Below are positions 1-9,172 of a DNA stretch of 64,000 nt, piece by piece. The position numbers and the translations under genes were made by a program. Source of the DNA: Drosophila pseudoobscura (Eukaryota; Arthropoda; Insecta; Diptera; Drosophilidae); contig NC_046680.1 of NCBI RefSeq assembly GCF_009870125.1, positions 10,602,001 through 10,666,000 of the forward strand. The letters run 5' to 3'. The notes under the pieces are model-generated. The model did no database searches, was not told where the DNA came from, and saw only the letters and a list, made by a program, of their open reading frames with translations. Every line of letters starts with the position of its first letter. Position 1 is the first letter of the stretch.

Positions 1-3000
1 GGAGCGCGAGCAGATGCAGCAATGGCAGCAATCCCGCCCCGGCGAACGCATCATTGAGGTGGATGTGCCGCTCTCGTACGGCCTGTGCCACGTCTCGCAG
101 CCCCTGAGCTCCCATTCGCTCAACACCGTCGAGATCTTCTGGGATCCCCTCAAGGAGGTCGGCGTCTACGTCAAGGTGAACTGCATTTCAACCGAATTTA
201 CCCCAAAGAAGCACGGCGGGGAGAAAGGTGTACCATTTCGACTCCAGATCGAAACCTATATAGAAAACAACAACAACACGAATCCGAGCTCGAACAACAA
301 TAGCGGCTCGACTGCCCCAGCCTCCCCAGAGCGCACCCCCAATGGGAGCAGCAACAGCAACTGCAGCGGAGGGCTATCCATCGCCAGCGTCAAGCAGGCC
401 GTCCATGCAGCTGCCTGCCAGATCAAGGTGAGTGAGGGAGTGCGGATAGATGGGGAGAGATATAGAGACAGTATTCATTCATTCACCCCTTTCCCGCAGG
501 TCTTCAAGCTGAAGGGCGCCGATCGCAAACACAAGCAGGACCGCGAGAAGATCCAGAAGCGTCCACAGTCGGAGCAGGACAAGTTCCAGCCCAGCTACGA
601 GTGCACCATCATGAACGACATATCGCTGGATCTGGTGATGCCCGCTACCACCACGGGCTGCTACAGCCCCGAGTAGTGAGTGTCCATTTCATCCCATCCC
701 ATCCCCCGACTGTTCAAATTGACGTAGTCGCTCGCAGTTGACGCAATCTTTCAATTGACCGTGCAAATTGTCTCGAGAGTGTTGTTTATGTGACAGCCAG
801 GGCTGGGGTTTTAATTTATGATCTCCTGCACTGCACTGCACTGCACTGCAGTCTAGGTTCAACTATTTGCATAACATCCAGTTACTATGATCATCATGCG
901 CATATTCCGTCTTACATGCACGTGTAGACCCTCGATTCTTATCTATTCTACTACAGTGCGTTTAAGAACGTTAAGGCGGCTTGGCCACCCACTCGATGTC
1001 TCCTAGCTGAAGCTCTGAAACATCAATCTTAATCGGCTCTAATATTCCGTATTATATATAGACCCAAATGTTGTGGTTATATATTCAATCAATCAATGAG
1101 TTCAGTGTTTAGGGTTATTTAATGTTTCTTCAAATCTATATAGATGCGAATTTACAAATGCTTACTATACGTTGTTCAACGATTTCGCTTTTCAATCTGA
1201 TAGAATAGAATTAAATAGAATAGAATAGAACAGAATACAATGAGCTTTCGTTTAGTTTTATTTTTTCTGTAGACTTATAGCTCTGACACGCACTGTGGAA
1301 TGGAATTTTCCCGCACCGAATAAGAGAGAGTAAATTCGTTTTGTCACATAAATCCCAGCGATCAATCGAATTGAGAGCGTAAATATGTACATACATAGAT
1401 ATATGTACATACATATACCACTTATATGAGAGATATGGAGAGAGCGGTAGAGAGATGAGAGGTGCTGCTAAAGAGAACCGAGTTGAAGGATCATTGGCAA
1501 GGTGCTGCCCGCTAAGAGAACGCCCGAAGAGCGTTTCGTGTGGTTTCTGCCGTTGGGGCCGCCCCTGCTCCAAGTTATTTATAGTTTAAAGTTGCTTTTA
1601 ACCGGTTTTCGGTTTTGTTTCTTTTTGGCTGAATGATTTTGTTTGTTTCGCAGGCCACACTACGGCACTACAGGCACCACAGATCATATTGGCGAATGAG
1701 ATAGGGAGACCTGTAGGTCTCAAATCGATTGTATTTTCCACTTGCTAGTCACTCCGCAGACCCCCGGGGCGGTACATTGCTGGCGTTCCAGAATACATGA
1801 GCATTCCGATTAAAATGTCCATAATCCATCTCTGTAGATTCGATCAGGCTGAGTGGGGGGGGCAAGGGAATTTGGCAGTGGGGAGGGAGGGAAAAGAACT
1901 TGAAAGTCTAGGAAATTTCCCCATGAATGGCGGCAGTATGAATTACGGGTATATGCGGTTTATCCATGCATGATTTACATACACGTCCAAACAAGTTTTC
2001 TTATTTAATCAGGGATCGTATCGAGTATCGGGGGCTATCGGGTTCCGGGTAGGGGTGTATCGTTTTGTAAGAGAAATCGAGCCGTTTCGTTGAAGAGAAA
2101 ACCTGATTCCCTGCCGCATTCCCTGAATTGGAGACCGAGAGCAGAGCCCAGGCCTGGTCTGGTCTGGCCAGGCCTGGCTGCATTCGTGAACATGCACTTG
2201 CCTCTTAAGGATCGTCCCTCCTGTCACTGCAAGATACAGAGCCCTAGCCCGAGCACGGGATTACTCAGAACTTGTAGGATTCGGCTGTAGTGCTGTGTAC
2301 AGTGGGCCCCAAATAATCACAGCGTTTCCCTCACTCTTCCACAGTATGAAACTTTGGCCCAATTCGCCCGTGCACATACCCAAGTACGATGGGATGCTTC
2401 CGTTCGCGTCCAGTGCAGCATCGCCGGCGACCAGCAGCAGCAGCCCCATTGCCATCAACTCGGTGACGTCAACCAACTCGCCCAACCTCAAGCTGATGGA
2501 CGCCACGAACATGGTCTCGCCGCAGCATGTGCCCGCGGACATGGATGACTTTGTACGTACTATATCTGCACAGTAGCTCGCCAATCCCAAACTTATCATA
2601 TCACCCTCCATCATGATAGCAGAATCAGAACATTATGCCAGAATCGACGCCCGCCCAAGTGACGCAGTGGCTGACCAACAATCGCCTCACGGCCTATCTA
2701 TCGACGTTCGCCCACTTCTCAGGAGCTGATATAATGCGGTTTGTACTTCTCTACAATGCGTTTCGAAACTGTACGACCCTTGCCTTGGGAAAGCCCAACG
2801 ACATAATCTCATAGATAAGTTATTAATAATCGATGTGGTTCAAAGATTTAAAGATATGGTGCACAATTCAATATAAGAAATATTCGACTAGAAATTTCAG
2901 TTTCGAACGAGGTTATAAATTACCAAAATTACCGACAGTCTCACGGTTTCGAAACGCACTGTCGGCTTTATCTTATTTGGATGCTCTAGTTCCTCATGTC

Positions 3001-3592
3001 TCTCGCTTTTGGGCCTATTTTTTTAGCATGTCCAAGGAGGATCTGATACAAATCTGTGGCCTGGCCGACGGCATACGCATGTTCAACATATTGCGAGCCA
3101 AGTAAGTGATCCCCAAATGAAAGTCGAAGTCTGAAAATCTGTTCTAAGACCACCTTCATCTATTCCAGGACCATCACACCCAGACTCACGCTGTATGCCA
3201 GCCTTGACGGTTGCAGCTACAATGCCATCTACTTGCTGTCGAACACGGCCAAGGAGCTGCAGCAGAAGCTGTTCAAGATGCCCGGCTTCTACGAATTCAT
3301 GGCGAAGGCGGGTGCCCAGGAGAATGGAGGAGCTGCTGCCGCCGCGGCCGCCGCTGCTGCTGCTGCAATGTACAACAGCTGGAGCATGCACTCGAAGTAT
3401 TCAGGCAGCGGCTCGAACATCTACAACGACGCCAACAAGAGCTGCGTGTACATCTCGGGACCGTCTGGGATCCTGGTCAGCGTCAGCGACGAGGTGCTGA
3501 ACAACGAGATCAAGGACGGCAGCCTCTATGCCCTGGATGTGCAGAGCGGCAAGGTCATCTTGAAGCTGATCAACAAGCAGGACAACAATTGA
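1..3592 (+). CDS. gem: gemini (gem), CP2/LSF-family transcription factor, 5' partial
   Basis: Six exons join in frame: <1-427, 500-675, 2345-2552, 2623-2738, 3027-3101, 3169-3592 (stop TGA), all with GT..AG introns, giving 474 residues. The reading frame is already open at base 2, so the N-terminus lies outside the window. Exon 1 encodes the end of the CP2/grainyhead DNA-binding domain (GERIIEVDVPLSYG, LNTVEIFWDPLKEVGVYVKVNCISTEFTPKKHGGEKGVPFRLQ); exon 2 continues it (KQDREKIQKRPQ, YECTIMND). An Asn/Ser-rich insert and then a Ser-rich linker follow. The exons from 2623 encode a SAM-like oligomerisation region (TPAQVTQWLTNNRLTAYLSTF, SKEDLIQICGLADGIRMFNIL), and the last exon encodes the CP2 C-terminal dimerisation region with a 12-residue alanine run. 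By family it is a nuclear sequence-specific activator that binds as an oligomer. Grainyhead is the alternative, but the SAM-like region favours the LSF/gem branch. Confidence 0.88.
676..2344 (+). other. gem intron, 1.67 kb
   Basis: The donor is GTGAGT at 676 and the acceptor ends CACAG at 2344. Inside there is a short CTGCA repeat near 828-850, a possible terminal-inverted-repeat element remnant (954-1295), a GA-rich stretch near 1430-1460 and no coding sequence I can support. Confidence 0.7.
954..1295. mobile_element. possible degenerate member of the same MITE family
   Basis: The left end CAGTGCGTTTAAGAACG at 954 is preceded by TA, and a right end ACACGCACTG ends at 1295. Only about 10 bp pair, so this may be a decayed element or chance. 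Confidence 0.25.
2754..2961. mobile_element. MITE-like element in gem intron
   Basis: A 208-bp element lies wholly inside the gem intron between 2738 and 3027. Its ends are inverted repeats of about 19 bp: CAATGCGTTTCGAAACTGT on the left and, reverse-complemented, CAGTGCGTTTCGAAACCGT on the right (two mismatches). The left flank is TA. The interior is AT-rich and has no open reading frame. The same termini recur at 45773-45920 and, degenerate, at 31170-31339, so this looks like a family of non-autonomous Tc1/mariner-type miniature elements. The family name is unknown to me. Confidence 0.65.
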
Positions 3593-4170
3593 ACCCGCTG
3601 TTACCACCCTAGAAACCAAGTATAGCTTATAGCATTTACACTCACAGTTCGATATCGTTTTCTATATATGATTCAATGTCTATGAGATTTCGCGCAGCAA
3701 TTTTGAACAAGTATCAAGCAAGCAAACCCAGCCCCCGCCCAACCCCAATACCCAAGCCGAACCTTTTTGTTAAAGAATTAGTGCAAAATATGTGAGCTAC
3801 CGTTTTCACTCTTTTTAAGTTTGTTTACTTTATGCATGTCTTACTTTATCTTTTTACCACCTACGATTATGCACATTTACGAGTACAGTACACCCCCCAA
3901 GCGATGGCATTTCGATTCGCTATATTTGTTCTACTTTAGTTCATTGCCACGGCACATGCCCGCCTGCCACCTACACGCATATATCTATGTATGTGCACCA
4001 TTTGAAGTAGAAAGAAAAAAACACAAAAAAAAGCAACCTAAATTTAATAATTACATATATAATATCATCATCAAGTACAGTACCACGAATACAAGAATTG
4101 AGCAATTGTTTCGAAGCAGAGTTCAACTAGCAACCAAACAACAACTTTTGTATGTGATAGAAGCAATAAA
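3593..4170 (+). other. gem: probable gem 3' UTR, crossing the duplication boundary
   Basis: The stretch after the gem stop has no coding potential. I see no AATAAA before 3861; the first one is at 4165-4170, inside duplicated DNA. The left breakpoint of the tandem duplication at 3861 therefore probably cuts the gem 3' UTR, and copy B (17440-17900) carries an orphan piece of it. The polyadenylation site is inferred from the hexamer alone. Confidence 0.45.
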
Positions 4171-4513
4171 GTGTTATCCACAAGTGGACTGTCAAAAAAA
4201 CACACGATCTCTAATAATGAATGGATGGGAAAGTAAGTGCCTGGGATATGGGGATCTAAGTGAGCTTGGATTGCAAATTTCTATACACACAATAGATTTA
4301 GATTCTATTATCGATTCGTTGCATAACTATCACCTGTTTGGTTCTCATCGATGAGTCAATGGGTCGGAACTAGTATCGGATCCGTCTATCGATTTACAAC
4401 TTATATATTTTTCGGGGATCCCCCAAAAATGTAGTGCGATGGCAGTAGTTCATATATCAGTTTAGAGTATAATTCTTAAAATTTAATAGTCATCAGAATC
4501 AGCGTCCCATCAG

Positions 4514-5686
4514 ATGGATGGCTCCCAGATACTCCTGCTCCTTCTGCTCTGCGCCATGGGCAAGTGTCTAGTAGTCTACTAGTGTATTCATGATAATGTG
4601 CTCCAAAGTTGTGCCTTTTCCAGCGCAGGTCGCGGGGTTCGGAGTGATTGTCGGATTGCGCAGAATATGGTGGAGGGAACGAATCGGATATTCACCTATC
4701 GCGATGCCAGTGGAGCCTTTCGATTGCAGCGAACGGAAATCGTTCCTGCCGGAGTGACTCTTTGCATGTTCTGCACTGTCACGGACTGGGTGGAGACTCA
4801 GTGCCAGGACAATGGACAGTTCAGTGTCGCTATGCCCATGTTATGCAACGAACCGATGAGGCCAACAGTCACGCGTATCAGGGACAACGAGTGTTCTGGG
4901 ACCATGTATGCTGTGGGATATACGATCGAGGGACAACAGCTGGAGCTCTATCGGACGTGCTTTGATGCCAGCAACGCACGGGTCTTGTACTCGCAGAGCG
5001 ATGTATACTACAAGTCCTTCTGTAAGTGTTCCCCGCCTCCTACTACTCTCCCCCAATTGCCCATTGAGTCCTTGATAGTTCCCAGACGACCGTGGGTAGA
5101 GTTTGTGGCCGATGAGTTGTTCAGCCCCAGAGAGGCGACTGCCTACTTAAAATCCAACATCTACCACGCCTTTAACTACATCTACGGGGACGGGCAGACC
5201 TACTTGACCAGTGCTCGGTCCCTAGTGATCAATCGTGGGCATCTGGTAGCGTCGGCGGACTTCCTCTTTGTGGATCAGATGAGCAGCACTTTCCGATACC
5301 TGAACGTTGTGCCCCAGTTCAAGTCAATCAACGATGGGAACTGGGAGAAGATCGAGCGTTGGGTGCGCAGCATAATCCCCCAATCGACACCGTTCCGGGT
5401 CAAGACTGGTGGCATCGGAATACTCATGCTGGCAGACACGAGGGGAGTGTTCCAACAGGCCTACCTTGCTGGCTCGAAGATACCAGTCCCCGAGTGGACC
5501 TACAAGGTTGTGCGAGAAGTCGGTGGCAGAGGGCTCTACGTTTTCCTCACCTACAACTGTACGTTCCAGCGAGAGAGGCCGCAGGTCCTGAATATTTGCA
5601 GCCCCGTCAGCTGCCCTTTGAGCCTGCCAAATACGCCCCACGATGGCTTCACCTTCTGCTGTGATCCGAAGCAATTTCCCCTCTAA
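4514..5686 (+). CDS. secreted DNA/RNA non-specific endonuclease (copy A)
   Basis: The model has three exons: 4514-4563, 4624-5021 and 5079-5686 (stop TAA), 351 residues. Exon 1 encodes a signal peptide (MDGSQILLLLLLCAMG) that splices in frame to NAGRGVRSDC. The 57-bp intron 5022-5078 (GTAAGT..TAG) is read through in the same frame if unspliced, but the Pro-rich read-through peptide looks non-coding, so I splice it. The body matches the Endonuclease_NS family. RGH at residues 202-204 holds the general-base histidine, LNVVPQ has the metal-binding asparagine (about residue 225), and a Trp-Glu-Lys-Ile-Glu segment follows. The usual Asp of DRGH is Asn here (INRGHL). Many cysteines suit an extracellular protein. 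Expected activity is Mg2+-dependent, sequence-independent hydrolysis of DNA and RNA. Possibly the CG12917 orthologue; not certain. Confidence 0.82.
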
Positions 5687-6240
5687 TCATAAATATTTCA
5701 TTAGCCTGGGTATTTGGGCGGGCCTTACGAAATTATCCTACGCAATAATCGTCGCCTGAATAATTTAATATTTTGTATTTAATGCCTGGAAATAGTATAA
5801 GTTTCAAAACAGCAATCACTGCACGAAAATTGTGGTACAGTTTACAAATGAATCAACATATAATATTTCTATTAAGAGTCAAGACATGGGCAGGACGTGG
5901 GAAATAGAAATAAACCGAAGGAATCACTTCTTTATTAAATTTTATGTATGTAATTGGGTTACAATGATTGGGTCTATCCTGCAGGGCGGATTGACTATTA
6001 TCCAGAATTTTTCTTCTTAAGCTACGTTAATATTATCATTATTATCAATTAATCACCATGTTGCAGCCGCCATGCGGGAAGAAATCAAATCGCTATAAAG
6101 ATACCGATTAATTATTTCTTAGGGAATCGTATTGGGAAACAATTAGTCGGCCTAACGACATTTTAAACGCTGCTTGAGTGGCCATAAAAGCGCTCAGAGT
6201 TCCTGAATGCCAATAAATTGTCAAAGAATCGTTTAGGAGC
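5687..6240 (+). other. Or46a: intergenic, endonuclease to Or46a (copy A)
   Basis: This 554-bp AT-rich stretch has no coding sequence. It must hold the nuclease 3' UTR (an AATAAA lies near 5909) and the upstream control region of the first Or46a receptor. A CATAAAA sequence at 6183-6189 could act as a TATA box, and ATT/TTAATTA-rich sequence lies at 6028-6055. The copy B equivalent is 19323-19875. Confidence 0.4.
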
Positions 6241-8836
6241 ATGTCTAAGAGGGCGGAAATCTTCTACACGGGGCAGACGTTTATTTTCAACATTTACTCG
6301 CTGATGCCACAAGAACAGCGCTGGAAAAGAATTCTCCATGAGATCAACTACTGGCACGTCATGGGCTTCTGGGTGCTCCTGTTCGATCTTCTGCTGGTGC
6401 TGCACGTAGTGTCCAACCTGAACAACATGTTCGAGATAGTCAGGGCCATCTTTGTGCTGGCCACGAGCGCCGGACATACCACCAAGCTGATATCCGTCAA
6501 GATGAATAATGTGGCGCTCCAGCAGCTGTTCGACCGCCTGGACGATGAGGACTTCCGTCCGGAGGGACCTGAGGAGCGGGCCATATTTGCGGCAGCCTGC
6601 GAGACGACCCGCAAAACGCGAGACTACTACGCGGCGCTGTCATTTGCGGCCCTCGCAATGATACTGATCCCACAGTTCGTGCTCGACTGGTCGCATCTGC
6701 CACTGGGCACCTACAACCCATTCGATGACAATCCGGGCTCGGCCGGATACTGGCTGTTGTACTGCTACCAGTGCCTGGCGCTCTCGACCTCGTGCCTCAC
6801 GAACATTGGCTTCGACTCCTTGTGCTGCTCGCTTTTCATATTCGTGAATTGCCAATTGGACATTCTGGCACTGCGCCTGCAGAAGATCGGCCAAGGTAAG
6901 GACAACGACAACGGAAACACTAAGATGAGCATTGATGTGCAACTGAAGCAATGCATCCGCTTCCACATTGCGATCGTGGATTTGGCCGAGACTATAGAGC
7001 GTCGGCTCTGCACACCGATATCGATGCAGATCTTCTGCTCGGTACTGGTGCTGACAGCCAACTTCTATGCCATAGCCTTGGTGAGTGCAGCAGAACTGAT
7101 AATGGAAATGCATTTTTACCATATTTATCTCATCACATATTTAGTTGTCCGATGAGAAGCTGGCCTTGTTCAAGTTCGTAACCTACCAGGCCTGCATGCT
7201 GATGCAGATCTTCATGCTGTGCTATTTTGCGGGGTGAGTGATTGATTGACTGATTGAGTGATTGAAGTACCCTTTGAGTACCCTGTAGCGAGGTCACCCA
7301 CTGCAGTGCCGAGCTGCCCCATCGGCTCTACAATACCAATTGGGTGGACTGGAGTCGCTCCGATCGCCGGAATGCATTGCTCTTCATGCAACGTCTCCAC
7401 TACGAGCTGAGGATAAGGACCATAAGCCCCAGTCGTGCCTTCGACCTGGCGCTCTTCAGCTCGGTACGTTCTTCCCTTTTTTTTCACTGTACGATTAGCG
7501 GATTTCCATAATTATCCTCATTTGCGTCGTTGCAACAACTTGGGGCTATAAAAGGCCCGCAACGCAGGACACGTAGGTTAAGTCAGTCGGGAATTGCCAG
7601 TCAGCATGAATCAGCAGCATCTGAAAGTCACAGGGCACTTCTACAAATACCAGGTGTGGTACTTTCAAATTTTGGGCATCTGGAAACTTCCAGATGGGGC
7701 CACAGGGCAGCAGCGCCGCTGGCACCAGCTCCGATTCTGTTCGATCTTTGCTATTCTCAGTGGAATGCTGCTGCTGTTCGCCATGGAGCTGGCCGGCAGC
7801 ATTGCCCATCTGCGGGAGATACTCAAGGTGTTCTACATGTTCGCCACCGAGATATCCTGCATGACCAAACTGATGCACCTGAAGCTGAAGAGTCGGAAGC
7901 TGGCGGGCCTCGTCACAATGATAAAATCCTCGAGTTTTTCGACCAAAAGTGAGCAAGAGGAGAAACTAATGGAAGCCGGAAGGGTGTCGGTGGTGAACTT
8001 GCGGAACCTGTACGGCATTTCGTGCTTAGTGACAGCCACCCTTATTCTCCTTGTGCCGTTCTTTGCGGGTAACTCGGAGCTGCCGCTGACCATGTACGAG
8101 CTCTGCAGCATTGAGGGACGAATGTGCTACTGGGTCCTGTTCCTGACCCACGCTGTCTCTCTGATGTCCACGTGCTGCCTGAACATTGCCTTCGAATCGG
8201 TGGCCTACAGTGTGCTCACCTATCTACGGGTACAGGTGCAGATGTTCGCCCTGCGCCTGGAGCAGTTGGGGCCGGCTGAGACACCGCAGGATAACCAGCG
8301 CATTGCCAGGGAGCTGCGCGAGTGTAGTGCCCACTACAACAGGATTGTGCAGCTCAAGGATCTGGTGGAGGTGTTTATCAAAGTGCCAGGCAGTGTGCAG
8401 CTAATGTGCTCGATTCTGGTGTTGGTTTCCAATCTGTTCGACATGTCGACCATTTCGATTGCCAATGGAGAAGCAATCTATATGACCAAGACTTGCATCT
8501 ACCAGCTGGTTATGCTCTGGCAGATCTTCATCATCTGCTACGCCTCCAACGAGGTGACAATCCACAGCTCGCGCCTGTGCCACAGCATCTATAAGTCTCA
8601 ATGGACCAGCTGGAACAAGGAAAATCGCCAAATGATTTTGCTTATGATGCAGCGCTTAGACTCGCCGCTTTGCTTGCGCACTATTAATCCCACTTTCACT
8701 TTTAGTCTGGAGGCTTTTGGATCTGTAGGGAAACATCAACCCACCATTCTGAATATAACTAATGGATTTTCTTTATTTCCAGATTGTGAACTGTTCCTAC
8801 AGCTACTTTGCCCTGCTGAAGCGCGTTAACAGTTAG
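6241..8836 (+). CDS. Or46a: odorant receptor Or46a, isoform A (copy A)
   Basis: Exons 6241-7080, 7145-7233, 7289-7463 and the shared terminal exon 8783-8836 join in frame to 385 residues. The start MSKRAEIFYTGQTFIFN suits a family member. Several hydrophobic segments (VMGFWVLLFDLLLVLHVV, FAALAMILIPQFVL, CSVLVLTANFYAIAL, QACMLMQIFMLCYFAG) fit the seven-pass, inverted-topology insect odorant receptor fold (7tm_6), and the C-terminal part has the family-typical YxxxWxxW-type region (YNTNWVDWS) and the final S.Y.F.LLKR motif. By family it pairs with Orco as a ligand-gated cation channel in olfactory neurons; in D. melanogaster Or46aA is a maxillary-palp receptor for phenolic odours. The third intron (7464-8782) contains the whole isoform B exon with its own TATA box, the known layout of this locus. 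Confidence 0.88.
7547..7588 (+). promoter_or_regulatory. Or46a: TATA-type core promoter of Or46a isoform B (copy A)
   Basis: TATAAAA lies at 7547-7553 and an initiator-like TCAGTC at 7583-7588, with the ATG of isoform B at 7606. TATA to initiator spacing is a few bases longer than usual, so the true start may lie a little upstream. The identical copy B promoter is at 21182-21223. Confidence 0.6.
7606..8836 (+). CDS. Or46a: odorant receptor Or46a, isoform B (copy A)
   Basis: One long exon, 7606-8724, splices (donor GTAGGG, acceptor TTTCCAG) to the shared exon 8783-8836, giving 390 residues. I start at MNQQHLKVTGHFYKYQ; codons upstream of 7606 have no ATG. The protein is a paralogue of isoform A, with the same spacing of hydrophobic segments (FCSIFAILSGMLLLFAMEL, LVTATLILLVPFFAG, YWVLFLTHAVSLMSTCCLNIAF, MCSILVLVSNLFDM) and a YKSQWTSW motif where A has YNTNWVDW. 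The two introns present in A are absent from the matching part of B, so one was lost or gained after the receptor duplicated. The last 17 residues (IVNCSYSYFALLKRVNS) are shared with A. It has its own promoter just upstream (TATAAAA at 7547). Confidence 0.88.
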
Positions 8837-8866
8837 AATCTGATTGTTATCAATGGATTACCTAAA

Positions 8867-8872
8867 AATAAA
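8867..8872 (+). terminator. Or46a: poly(A) signal for Or46a (copy A)
   Basis: AATAAA lies 31 bp past the shared stop codon and serves both isoforms. The copy B equivalent is at 22502-22507. Confidence 0.6.
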
Positions 8873-8923
8873 TTCAAATATTACCGGGCAACCATCAAGA
8901 TTTCAATCCTCCCTGCAGCAATA

Positions 8924-8981
8924 TGGTCACACTAGTAGCTGGCAAAAAAAACTAGAAAAGTATTTTTATCGCTTATCGATT
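8924..8981 (+). promoter_or_regulatory. housekeeping-type core promoter of the zinc-finger gene (copy A)
   Basis: TGGTCACACTA at 8924-8934 is a match to Drosophila core promoter Motif 1 (YGGTCACACTR), and TATCGATT at 8974-8981 matches the DRE (WATCGATW). Both sit about 200-250 bp upstream of the zinc-finger ATG at 9173. This pair is typical of broadly expressed, TATA-less genes and contrasts with the TATA promoter of Or46a just upstream. The copy B equivalents are 22559-22569 and 22609-22616. Confidence 0.6.
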
Positions 8982-9172
8982 TAGCAAAGCACGCAATTAA
9001 ATTAAATAAAGAAATGCAGTAAATTACGCGCAGAAAATTGTATTCTCGGGCAAAGTGGGTGTTTAAAAATGTAAGGACTGTCCATGTTAACAAGTTGTGC
9101 GTCTGTGATTATCGCATCAATCGTATCGTATCGGTCAGTTAGCTGGCGTTCTTGCTGACGGACAAAGTTAAG

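Noticed and set aside
5022..5078. Coding read-through of the nuclease segment KCSPPPTTLPQL
   Set aside because: Flanked by GTAAGT and TAG, 57 bp, pyrimidine-rich and in frame; best explained as a short Drosophila intron.
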